From Apium graveolens (lineage: Eukaryota; Streptophyta; Magnoliopsida; Apiales; Apiaceae): a stretch of DNA of 64,000 nt. Under the pieces are notes generated by a model that did no database searches, had not been told where the DNA came from, and worked only from the letters and a program-made list of their open reading frames with translations. The translations under genes were made by a program, and so were the position numbers. Positions 1-9,100 of the stretch are shown here, one piece after another. Position 1 is the first letter of the stretch. Each line of letters opens with the position of its first letter. The stretch lies in the NCBI RefSeq assembly GCF_009905375.1, contig NC_133655.1:166804588-166868587 (forward strand), written 5' to 3'.

Positions 1-2
1 AA

Positions 3-1721
3 GCACAAGGCCTAACTCCTCAACTTGATGATAATAAAAAGGGGGAGAGAGAATCAAGTAAGGGGGAGAAAGGACCAACAGAGGGGGAGAAACTTCAAGT
101 ACAAATCAGCAAAGTAATTGTACCTTCAATTACTATCTCCAAGCCACCAGTTGCAGATGGTATAGATCTAATTAAAGTAGCAGCAGCAAATTTGAAAGTT
201 GCTGAAAAAGGAAAGTTGAGTTTAATCAACTGGGAAAAGATTGATGAGGAAATTCAGAGAAAGTTTAAACTAGTTGAGGAGCCAGTTAAGTCAGCCATCC
301 ATCACTCTCATGTCAAGCCAATCAGTGTGAATGAGATGAGCATGAACTATCTGGAGAAAGGACAATCTTCCTGCATCAAATCACAAAAGGCTGAAATAAT
401 TCTCAAACCAAGGGCAAATTATCCAAAGTCATCTTTGAAGAATCCCTTGGACACTGTGTATGAGACACCCAAGCCTGATGAAAAGAAGCTTCTGTCAAGA
501 TCCATTGTCTTCTATAAAGATCCAGCTGATTCAGCTTCAAAAAGGAGAATTGCTAAGATATTCAAAAATGGAAAGGAAATTTGTGTGGTAGTTGGACATC
601 CACAGTTTGCTCAAGCAAAGAAAGAAGAAAAATCCAGATTAAAGCAGGAAAAGAGGGAAGCTGCTCTAGATGCAAAGAAGTCTAAACAAAAGAAAGAACA
701 GATTGCTATCTTGGCCAAGCTACAGGCTGTGAATTCTTCTCAACAAATTCCTTCTCAACCATCTGAAGCTGCTGAATCAAAGAAGAAGATTGAAGAACAG
801 AAGAAATCCCCAAGAAAGAAAGAACTGGCTAGAAGAACTAAAAGGAAACTGGATGTTGTTGACAAGGAATTGGAAGACCAATTTCCTAAGGAATCCACAC
901 CAGCTAAAACTCAAGCATCAAAGCCCTCTGTGGTATTTGAAGACATAAGGGTGGTGGACCCCTACAGGAACATACATGGAGAGCCTATTGTGCCAAAGGA
1001 TGAGCCAATAGAGTGGGATAAATTACCAATTCCTGACTTCAACTTGCCAATCCCTACCAAGCCAAAAAGGACAAAATCAAGGGCAGTCAAGAAAGTGAAG
1101 CTGTCACCTCTCAAATCTAAGTTAGTAGTTAAAGCTCAACCCAAGGTCAACAGGGGAGACTACTTGTACTTGTGTGACATCAAAGAATTCTCAGATCTAA
1201 ACCTTTATCTGGAGGAACTGGATGAAGTAAGGGCAATTGATGCATACAGAAACCTACCTGAAAGGTTGGTGTTCAAGTACAAAGGAGGAAGGGAGATTCA
1301 GTGGCCTCTTCACAGGATACTTCAAGAAAGCCAAGCTGTGTTGATCAAAGTCTATTCATCCTTCAAGAAAAACTTTGGGTTCAATGTAACTGCAAGAAGA
1401 CTAGTATTGAAGAAGATTGAAGAGCTGAGGAGTGTTAGAGCAAAAGATGCACTCCCAAAGACTCTAATCATCCCATACACAGGGAGAAGAGTGCATCTAA
1501 GGCCCTACTGGCTGATGGAATTCATGGATGACAAGGGTGTGAGAAGATTCTTCAGACTAGAAGACCAATTGAGTATCTCTAGCAATGAGACTCTCTTGGA
1601 GATGCAAGAAATGCTAGATCTCTCAGAATCTGATGAACTAGAATTCCACAGGCAGCTCCAGAATCAAATTGAAGAAAACAACAGAAAGCTTGGAAGAAGA
1701 TCCAGACCTTCAAGAAACTAG
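3..1721 (+). CDS. CoA accessory ORF (aORF), C-terminal part, copia element
   Basis: Open reading frame that continues off the left window edge; the first in-window ATG is at 192 but the frame is open from base 3. The product is very lysine- and glutamate-rich up to about residue 300 of the 192-start form, then has a globular C-terminal domain of about 190 residues (motifs CDIKEFSDL, LPERLVFKYKGG, WPLHRIL, YWLMEF, FFRLEDQL). The same C-terminal domain ends the 1.5-kb-codon aORF of CoJ at 37168-41703, where order and spacing match closely. The ORF lies between the (missing) pol and the polypurine tract, the position of the so-called env-like ORF in Sirevirus-type copia elements. No signal peptide or membrane segment is visible, so an envelope role is not supported. 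The function is unknown. The reading frame is intact in the window. Confidence 0.8.
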   Translation, partial: AQGLTPQLDDNKKGERESSKGEKGPTEGEKLQVQISKVIVPSITISKPPVADGIDLIKVAAANLKVAEKGKLSLINWEKIDEEIQRKFKLVEEPVKSAIHHSHVKPISVNEMSMNYLEKGQSSCIKSQKAEIILKPRANYPKSSLKNPLDTVYETPKPDEKKLLSRSIVFYKDPADSASKRRIAKIFKNGKEICVVVGHPQFAQAKKEEKSRLKQEKREAALDAKKSKQKKEQIAILAKLQAVNSSQQIPSQPSEAAESKKKIEEQKKSPRKKELARRTKRKLDVVDKELEDQFPKESTPAKTQASKPSVVFEDIRVVDPYRNIHGEPIVPKDEPIEWDKLPIPDFNLPIPTKPKRTKSRAVKKVKLSPLKSKLVVKAQPKVNRGDYLYLCDIKEFSDLNLYLEELDEVRAIDAYRNLPERLVFKYKGGREIQWPLHRILQESQAVLIKVYSSFKKNFGFNVTARRLVLKKIEELRSVRAKDALPKTLIIPYTGRRVHLRPYWLMEFMDDKGVRRFFRLEDQLSISSNETLLEMQEMLDLSESDELEFHRQLQNQIEENNRKLGRRSRPSRN

Positions 1722-1894
1722 AAAAACCTGCTCAGGCTAGAGGAGCATCTTGAACTGACTGTGAGCCAAACCTTGTACATTTTTTTTAATTGAAGCACTT
1801 TCAGTTTTATCTACTTATCTTTAAAGATATATGTTTAGGATGTTTTGTTATCATCAAGTATCTCTGAATTTATGGCTACAATTCCAGTAGACAT

Positions 1895-1908
1895 AAATTG
1901 GGGGAGAT
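1895..1908 (+). other. Polypurine tract of CoA
   Basis: AAATTGGGGGAGAT lies immediately before the TG that opens the 3' LTR. Copia elements use such a tract to prime plus-strand DNA. The same motif precedes the LTRs of CoJ and CoG. Confidence 0.8.
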
Positions 1909-1985
1909 TGTTGTGAATATGTTGTGTACCTGATGATCACTTAAATAAAACATCTAAGTAGATTTTACTTAGTGAAATAATGTAG

Positions 1986-2066
1986 CACTCGACGGATAAG
2001 AATTATAGTCCCGACGGATAACTCATTATAGTCCCGACGGATGATTAACTTATTATCCATCGAGTG
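1986..2066 (+). repeat. Inverted repeat with CGACGGATAA core in U3 of CoA
   Basis: Left arm CACTCGACGGATAA (1986-1999) pairs with TTATCCATCGAGTG (2053-2066) with one mismatch. It begins 77 nt from the LTR start. Two further direct CGACGGAT copies lie in the loop. CoJ and CoI LTRs have the equivalent inverted pair at 73-75 nt. Confidence 0.6.
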
Positions 2067-2541
2067 AGTAGCTTATAAAATAATAAGTTTGTAGCACAGT
2101 GATGTATGCACCTTTGTATAGAATCTGTAGTAGCATATAAGTCATGTTGACTTTAACTAGATATGCAGAATAGGTTGATTAATTGTACATAAGTAATGTC
2201 TTGTAATTCTGTATAAGTGAAATGAAGTCAAGTGCCAAAATAGCTACCTACGGATGATTAACAAAGCCTTCGACGGATGATCAAATGAATATCAACGGAT
2301 GTTTAACATAGCAGTCGACGAATGATCAACTAAGTCATCGACGGATGATCTGAAAGTCGACGGATGATTATATCAAGAATTCAAAGATCAGTTGAACAGT
2401 GAAAGCTGACACACAGCCGTCGAGTTGTATACAAACACATTGTGGAAGCCCATTAACTGGGTAATAGAGGACGAAAAACAGCAAAGATTAAGACTGTTAG
2501 ATTTTATATTTGTTCAGTCTTTTTGACTTTGTAATCTTGGT

Positions 2542-2553
2542 ATTATATAAACA
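2542..2553 (+). promoter_or_regulatory. TATA box of the CoA LTR
   Basis: ATTATATAAACA sits downstream of the motif array and about 390 bases before the LTR end, a normal place for the U3/R promoter. Other copia LTRs here have the similar GTATATAAACA. Confidence 0.5.
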
Positions 2554-2935
2554 AAGAGAGTAGCAAATAGAAAAATAACTGAGATAACTGAGAGAAACTC
2601 AAAAACAGAGAAATCTTTGTAAGCATAATCTTTAGCATTTCCTGTATTCTTAGTAGTTCTATTTTGTAAGCAGCTGTGAGCATTTCTACACACAGAGTCC
2701 TCTTGATATATTATATATATCTCTGGTGGAATTGTTTAAATCCACCACAAAGTTTTTAAAGACTCTTGTTTTTAATTACTTGTGTTTTGATTCATTTAAG
2801 TTTATATTCCGCATTGTGCTAATCAAAACAAATATATCAATAATTGAGTTGAACATTTTTATTTCAAGAAAAAGGTTTAAGAATTCCATTCAACCCCCCT
2901 TCTATAATTCTTGCTACATTGTTAAGGGACTAACA

Positions 2936-3405
2936 AGCATATATGATATCTGGTCTACTTGCAGTTAAATAGAGTAAATAGCCAATCGTACCTCTGTAGT
3001 TAGTAATATCTACTGTTGCTCTAATATCTTTATCTAACTTGGTGGCAGTGGCCATGTGAGTTGATGCAGTAGAACTGTCTTTCATTCCAAATTTCTTGAG
3101 TAGATTTCTGGTGTACTTGGATTGACTGATAAAAGTACCTTCTTCAGTTTGTTTGACTTGAAGTCCCAGAAAATAACTCAACTCTCCCATCATACTCATT
3201 TGATATCTTCACTGCATTAACTTGGAAAATCTTTCACAAAGTTTTGTATTTGTAGAGCCAAAGATGATATCATCAACATATATCTGTACCAAAAGTAAGT
3301 CCTTTCCATGGTTGAGGTAGAATAAAGTCTTGTCAATTGTGCCTCTGTGAAATCCACTTTCCAGAAGGAATTGAGTCAGAGTCTCATACTATGCCCTAGG
3401 AGCTT
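2936..3405 (-). pseudogene. CoB reverse transcriptase (C-terminal half) and start of RNase H, broken
   Basis: Reads on the minus strand as the copia RT stretch from PRA-YETL through the catalytic [10 protein letters not shown] to [16 protein letters not shown] and [12 protein letters not shown] replaces the Trp of the conserved RAWYETL motif, and frame changes follow. The reading stops dead at the end of the CoA LTR (2935), in the middle of the RT to RNase H transition. The upstream half of the same RT lies at 6807-7256, on the other side of the CoC insertion; at the protein level the two halves meet at LKQA/PRA. Confidence 0.8.
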
Positions 3406-3583
3406 TGTTGGGCTTGTTAAGCAGACTCAACTCCACATTAATATGATATTGTTCGCTTTAGGTCGAGCCCGCACGGGTTTGTTTTCGGCACATCCCAAAA
3501 GGCCTCATACTAATGGAGTTATCTGGCTGCTTATATTCTATTCATCTGCCCCTCCCACAAATGATGTGTGACAACTCCTAACA
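3406..3583 (-). repeat. TRIM LTR, terminal copy (178 bp)
   Basis: On the minus strand it runs from TGTTAGGAGTTGTC to CAAGCCCAACA. The same 178-bp unit is at 5791-5968 with scattered differences. It contains GGGCTCGACC, somewhat like a Pol III B box, and ends next to the target duplication. It resembles TRIM LTRs widespread in dicots, from memory only. Confidence 0.65.
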
Positions 3584-3823
3584 ATCTGCCCCTTCACACA
3601 TCGGGCTCGATACCTGTCAAATCTGCCACCTGATTGTGTGATCTGGCTCCCCTTGACCCATACTGGAAATCCATCTGGCTATCTGCTCCCCCTAGGCCCA
3701 TACTGGAATGCCCACCTGCCTTTTCCTGAGCATATACTGGGTAGCCCATCTGCCTCCTCCTAGGTCCATTCTGGAGCCCACGTGAGATTGTTATGGATTG
3801 TCATGACCATAGCTCTGATACCA
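3584..3823 (-). repeat. TRIM internal region, copy 1, with primer site
   Basis: Starts on the minus strand with TGGTATCAGAGC (3812-3823) and ends in a purine tract next to the TRIM LTR. Between them are imperfect repeats of the type CAGTATGGGCCTAGG. There is no reading frame worth calling. Upstream it joins copia protease coding sequence within the shared AGTGGT (3820-3825). Confidence 0.6.
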
Positions 3824-4130
3824 CTTTGCATGCTGAATTACTTATAAATTCACAGTGTTCTTCAAAGAAATCCACATGATAACCTCTATCACAGATTCGA
3901 CTTATACTCAACAGATTGTGTTTAAGTCCTGAGACAAGAGCTACTTTTTCAATGATGACATTCCTAAGATTGATCTTGCCATATCCCAGAGTTTTTCCAC
4001 TATTGCCATCTCCATAAGAAATTTCTGGGCCAGCTTTCTCCACAAAATCTGATAGCAGGGCTTTATTTCCAGTCATATGTCCTGAACATCCACTGTCCAG
4101 AACTAGGATGTTCTTCCTGTTGCCCTGCAA
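3820..4130 (-). pseudogene. CoC copia protease fragment
   Basis: Minus-strand frame starting TTGCAGGGC contains the aspartic protease active-site motif VLDSGCSGHMTGN and the following copia-type stretch GLKHNLLS. It is cut off at CKVV, where the TRIM primer site begins, so the GAG-pre-integrase and integrase are absent. It is close in sequence to the CoB protease at 8549-9100. Confidence 0.75.
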
Positions 4131-4142
4131 TCACAAAGACCA

Positions 4143-5736
4143 CTAGTGGTTAGTTTTAAGGACCCAGACTTGCTTGGATCCTTTGGCCTTTTTAAGTTTG
4201 TTAACATTTGTAGCGGATTTAACATCAGAGTTTATGCTAACATTTTTCTTATCAGTATTAACAGTATCAGACTTTGCATCATACTTTACACTAGAAGGAA
4301 TTAAAGCAACTTTCTTTAAGGAAGGTTTTATCTGATAATAATCATAGTACAAACTATGATATTCCTTACAAGTATAAATGGAATGCCATGTACTACCACA
4401 ATGAAAATAAGGATTTTGTGGCTTAAACCTAACAGACTGACTCTTAACTCCTGACTTAGAAGGTAAGGAGTTTATATTCTTATTCTTCCTGCAAAAAGAA
4501 GCCAGATGGTTAGAGTTTCCACAGTTATAACATTTCTTTCTAGGAGCATTAGGAACATGCATATAATTATTGCTTTTATTCACACCTTCCTTTCCATTCC
4601 TATTTTTCCTAGCTGCCTTAACCTTGTTGACATTCCTTATTTCTTTCAGCTTATGCATAGGCTGCTTCTTTGTCATTAAGCCCTTCTTAATGACTTTCCT
4701 CCTTTGCCTTCAGATTTTCTGAAGCCCTTCTTATCAAAACTTCTACCTTTCCTTGAAAACTTCTTTCCCCTTCTGAATTTCCTGTAGGCTATCTTTGTGA
4801 TACCCTTCATCATAAGAGCACACAGCTTCATCATCTCTTCATCAACATCTACTTCAGGTAGAATTTCAGTTTCTGAATCATCATCATCAGAACTTGATGA
4901 TTCTGAATCAGACTTTATGATGAGAGCTTTTCCTTTTCCTTTCTTTGAGACAACCACTTTGGGGGATTCCTCCTCAGCATTAAGAGCAACTGTTCTTGAC
5001 TTTCTCCCATTCTCTGGCTTCTTTGATCCATCTCAAGTTCATAAGTCTTGAGCATTCCATAAATTTTATCAAGAGTAGTTTCATCAAGAGCATAGTTATC
5101 TCTTATAATAGTAGCTTTCAAATCCCAACTTTCAGGAAGAGCTAAAAGGAATTTTAGATTTGAATCTTCCATGTCATATTCCTTGTCCACCAGTGACAGA
5201 TCATTCAAGAGTTTGACAAACCTGTCATATAAGTCCGTTAATGACTCAACACTTTTTGAGTCAAAGTGCTCATACTCTTGAGTGAGTATAGTCCTCCTAT
5301 TTTTCTTGATTGCATCAGTTCCCTAACACCTTGTTTCCAAAGCATCCCATATCTCCTTTGCAGTCTTGCATTGGATTACCCTATTTGACATGACATTATC
5401 AATGACACTATGCAGCAAATGCCTTACCTTTGCATATTTGGCAATAAATGAGATATCTTCAGCTGTGTATTCACTTTTCTCCTTTGGTATGGTCTTTGCT
5501 GGCTGATCTGCAACTACAACAGAGAGCTTGGTTGGCTTATGCGATCCTTTATATATTCTGCCAAGGTATTCTAGATCTGTAGCTTCCAGAAACATAGTCA
5601 TCTTCACTTTCCATATGGGATACTCAGAAGGTCTCAGCATGGGAACCCTGATAGTCTCATATCGACTATGGGTTTGAGTCTTTGGAGTTTCTTCAGTTTT
5701 GGCGGGATTGGTTGGATTTTCTACTTCTTCAGACAT
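4143..5736 (-). pseudogene. CoC gag, broken
   Basis: Starts MSEEVENPTNP (5736) and shows the copia gag (UBN2-type) pattern RVPMLRPSEYPIWKVKM and KTAKEIWDALE. A TAG at 5323-5325 interrupts it, frameshifts follow near 4940, and compared with CoB about 350 codons are missing around 4680: the first zinc knuckle and the following coil. The last piece (4143-4676) keeps a zinc knuckle CYNCGNSNHLASFC. An extra TAG and then a TGA separate it from protease. Not functional. Confidence 0.75.
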
Positions 5737-5776
5737 GATAGTTTTGGATCTTTACTGTATGTGTTTTAACAGATAA

Positions 5777-5788
5777 GCTCTGATACCA
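5777..5788 (-). other. Primer binding site before CoC gag
   Basis: TGGTATCAGAGC on the minus strand, the sequence most plant copia elements use, complementary to the initiator methionine tRNA 3' end. It follows the internal TRIM LTR by two bases. Confidence 0.75.
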
Positions 5789-5790
5789 CT

Positions 5791-5968
5791 TATTGGGCTT
5801 GCTAAGCAGACCTAACTCTATATTAATATGATATTGTCCGCTTTGGGTCGAGCCCGCCTGAGTTTGTTTTCGGCACATCCCAAAAGGCCTCATACTAATG
5901 GAGTTATCTGGCTGCTTATATTCTAGTCATCTGCCCCTCCCACAAACGATGTGGGACAACTCCTAACA
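5791..5968 (-). repeat. TRIM LTR, internal copy in CoC
   Basis: Same 178-bp sequence as 3406-3583 with the terminal CA changed to TA. It stands directly before a primer site and gag, the place where a copia 5' LTR should be. Confidence 0.65.
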
Positions 5969-6209
5969 ATTTCCCCCTTTACATATCGGGCTCGACACCT
6001 GTCAAATCTGCCACCTGATTGTGTGATCTGGCTCCCCCTTGACCCATACTGGAAATCCATCTGGCTATCTGCTCCCCCTAGGCCCATACTGGAATGCCCA
6101 CCTGCCTTTTCCTGAGCATATACTGGGTAGCCCATCTGCTTCCTTCTAGGTCCATTCTGGAGCCCACGTGAGATTGTTATGGACTGTCATAACCATAGCT
6201 TTGATACCA
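5969..6209 (-). repeat. TRIM internal region, copy 2, with primer site
   Basis: Minus strand from TGGTATCAAAGC (6198-6209) to AAAGGGGGAAAT next to the TRIM LTR. It contains several purine runs (CTAGGGGGAGC, CAAGGGGGAGC) within imperfect repeats. A 70-codon open frame inside is probably chance. Confidence 0.6.
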
Positions 6210-6212
6210 CTA

Positions 6213-6806
6213 GTTAGGTCACACAACACTGTAGAAGGGGGTTGAATACAGTGTAGAATACAATCAAATCGATTTAAAGCACAAGTAACAGCAATCAGAT
6301 GTATTTGATATAATAAACTCTGTTACAATGGAACTGTTCTCTCTCAGTGATGAACAAATATCACGAGAGCTGCTAGGTTACAATTGTATGATCTTCTCGA
6401 TGATCGTAACTCTTATAGAGTAAACCTATGTCTGTATTTATATAGACACATAGTTACAAGATAACTTCTAATTGATCTGGAATATAATTCTGTCTCCTAA
6501 AATATATCAACCAGATATCTTATATAATTCTTCTAGTCCTCTAACTCTTTCCATGCATATCTTCTTCTTGTATTAGTCTCGATCTTCTTTTTGTAAATCA
6601 ACTTCCTTCCTTAACTGTTAGTCCTCCAGTACTTAAGTTCTGATATCCATCTTCTGATACTATCTTCTGATAATCCAAGTCCTGATATCCTTAAGTCCTG
6701 ACTTCTAGTAAGTCCTGATTTCAGTAAGAACTGATATTTCCTGTAGTTAAGATCTGAAAACTAAACATGAAACATATTAGACATGACATCTCAAATATAT
6801 CCAACA
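6213..6806 (-). repeat. Copia LTR at the 5' end of CoC
   Basis: Minus strand from TGTTGGATATATTTG to the primer site. It aligns with the CoB 5' LTR (11445-12006): the same ATTTGAGATGTCATG start, the AAGTYCTGAT motif array (about 6625-6755) and a TATA box. There is no matching LTR at the other end of CoC. Confidence 0.7.
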
Positions 6807-7890
6807 AGCTTGCTTAAGGCCATAAAGTGCTTTGTCAAGCCTGTAGACATGATTTGGAAATTTTGGATCTACAAAGCTTGGAGGTTGTTCAACATATACC
6901 TCTTCTTCCAATTCTCCTTTGAGAAAAGCACTTTTCACATCCATTTGAAAGACTTTAAACTTCTTGTGAGCAGCATAAGCCAAAAAAATTCTTATGGATT
7001 CCAATCTAGCAACTGGAGAAAATGTTTCATCATAGTCAATACCCTCCTGTTGAGAGTAACCTTTAGCAACCAGCCTTGCTTTATTTCTTGTAATTATGCT
7101 ATCACTGTCAGTTTTATTTCTGAACACCCATTTTGTACCATCAATTGATCTGTCCTTTGGTCTTGGTACTAGGGTCCAGACTTTATTTCTTTCAAATTCA
7201 TTTAACTCTTCCTGCATTGCTTGCACCCAATCAGCATCTTGAAGAGCTTCTTCCACTTTCTTTGGTTCAGTCTGAGATAGAAAGGAATGATAGAGACATT
7301 CATTTGTTGTTGCTGTTCTAGTTCTGACACCTGCTTCAGGATCTCTAATTATTAAGTTAGGTGTGTGTGATTTAGTCCACTTCCTTGCAAATGGAAGTTG
7401 ATCTCTAGAACTGGATCCTCCCCCATGATCTATGTTGTCTCCATCACCATTTTCTGATGCTCCCCCTGAAGTTATGCTCTCTGAGATTCCAGAATTTGAG
7501 TTGGATCATTCATGAATTAAACAATTAGAGTTTCCAGAATTGTCAGAATTTGGCTCATCAGAACTTGATGAATCAGAACTTGAAGAGCCAATGACTGGTT
7601 CTGATGCTTCTTGAGAGTCTTGAGATGTGGTATGTTCATTAGCTTGCTCCCCCTGAACAGATGCATTATCCTTTGGAGTAGTTACCACAGTTTCAATGAC
7701 ATCAGAATTTAACCCGTCAGAACTTACAGGATCAGGATTTAGGTCATCAGAATTTACAGAATCAGAATTTACATCTTCATTTTTAAATCTCAGCTAATCA
7801 TGATCATTGAAATCTTCAAGTCTAGTAATCTTTTTATCATCAAAAGATACATTGATAGATTCCATGATAACCCTTGTTCTTAAGTTGTAG
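6807..7890 (-). pseudogene. CoB integrase-RT linker and N-terminal half of RT, broken
   Basis: The 7256-6807 part is a clean copia [63 protein letters not shown] and the catalytic [19 protein letters not shown], ending at KALYGLKQA where CoC is inserted. Upstream (7300-7890) is a Ser/Asp/Asn-rich linker with stops (for example after CLIHE near 7506), made largely of repeats such as TCAGAACTTG and TCAGAATTT, the same motif that fills the LTR. Confidence 0.75.
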
Positions 7891-9100
7891 ACTCTGAAGG
7901 CTTTTGTGGAAAGTGGATATCCAACAAAAATTCCTCCATCAGCTTTTAGATCAAATTTTGACAGCTATTCAGGATGAGTCTTAAGAACAAAATACTTGCA
8001 TCCAAATACATGAAAGTATTTCAGATTTGGCTTCTTTTTCTTCACCATCTCATATGGTGTTTTTCCATGCTTGTTTATGAGTGTAGCATTCTGTGTAAAA
8101 TAAGCAGTCTGCATTGCTTCAGCCCAAAAACAGGTTGGTAACTTTGTTTCATCAAGCATAGTTCGTGTAGCTTCAATAAGAGTCATGTTCTTTCTTTCTA
8201 CAACTCCATTCTGCCGTGGAGTTCCAGGTGCAGAAAATTCCTGCTTTATTCCTACAATTCCATCATTGAATTCTTGAACTCAATGCTATTATCACTTCTT
8301 ATTATTTTAACAGTATCTTTGACTAACTTATCCATCTGTCTGACATGATCAGTTAGAGTAGATGCAGTTTCATTCTTCTTGTGCAAGAAATACACCCAAG
8401 TGTATCTTGTGAACTCATCCACTATAACCATAACATATTTCTTCTTTGCAATAGACATGACATTGACTGGACCAAATAGATCAACATGCAGTAAGTGATA
8501 AGGCTCAAGAATTGAGGATTCAGTTTTGCTCTTGAATGAAGATTTTCTTTATTTTGCCTTTTGACATGAGTCATAAAGACCATCAGGAGCAAATATTGAT
8601 TTTGGCAGTCCTCTCACAAGATCTTTCTTTACTAGCGCATTTATGTTGTTGAAATTTAAATGAGAGAGTCTCTTGTGCCAATTCCAGCTTTCTTCAATTG
8701 ATGCTCTACTTAATAGACAGATTGCAGAATCATCAGAATTTGTTGAAAGTCTGGCTTCATATATGTTACCATGTCTATAACCTTTCAGAACCACTTTACT
8801 TGTAGAATTACTTACAACTTCACAGTGTTCTTCAAAGAAATCCACATGATAACCTCTGTCACAGATTTGACTCACACTTAGCAGATTGTATTTAAGTCCT
8901 GAGACAAGAGCTATTGATTCAATTATGACATTTCCAAGATTGATATTTCCATATCCCAGAGTCTTTCCCATGTTACCATCTCCATAAGAAACTCCTGGGC
9001 TAGCTTTCTCCACAAAGTCTGATAGCAGGGCTTTATTTCCAGTCATATGTCCTGAACATCCACTGTCCAGAACCAGGATATTTTTCTTGTTGCCCTGCAA
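7890..9100 (-). pseudogene. CoB protease and integrase, broken
   Basis: Begins directly after the gag UGA in the same frame with TTGCAGGGC. Protease motif VLDSGCSGHMTGN, then GAG-pre-integrase (NWHKRLSHLN, zinc-type Cys), then the integrase core with all three acidic positions visible: LLHVDLFGPVN, IRSDNSIEFKN and GVVERKN. Stops near 8549 and 7965 and a small frame-disturbing duplication near 8260 break it. The end has the copia-type HVFGCKYFVLK and GIFVGYPLSTKAFRVYNLRT. Confidence 0.8.

Larger units (their letters stand above)
1909..2935 (+). repeat. 3' LTR of CoA (copia)
   Basis: Begins TGTTGTGAATATG after the polypurine tract and ends GGGACTAACA; both ends align with the CoJ LTR (TGTTAGGAATATG and GGAATAACA). 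U3 carries about nine CGACGGAT-type motifs between 1990 and 2366, followed by a TATA box near 2544. The LTR end abuts RNase H coding sequence of CoB, so CoA inserted into CoB. The 5' part of CoA lies outside the window, so the target duplication cannot be checked. Confidence 0.8.
3406..6806 (-). mobile_element. CoC: copia/TRIM chimeric retroelement inserted in CoB RT
   Basis: Bounded by a 5-bp target duplication AGCTT (3401-3405 and 6807-6811) and by TGTTGG...CCAACA ends, so it integrated as one unit. The two ends are unrelated. Reading the minus strand: a CoB-type copia LTR, a primer site, the 3' half of a TRIM (internal part plus LTR), a second primer site, decayed copia gag and protease, a third primer site, and a second TRIM 3' half. 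The switches between copia and TRIM fall at AGTGGTATCA-type primer sites. This fits template switching in reverse transcription of co-packaged RNAs. Confidence 0.7.

Noticed and set aside
2726..2968. 80-codon plus-strand frame at the CoA LTR end
   Set aside because: It crosses the LTR border into CoB and has no known features.
3406..3823. Independent simple TRIM insertion
   Set aside because: No target duplication around this copy alone; the duplication surrounds the whole of CoC.
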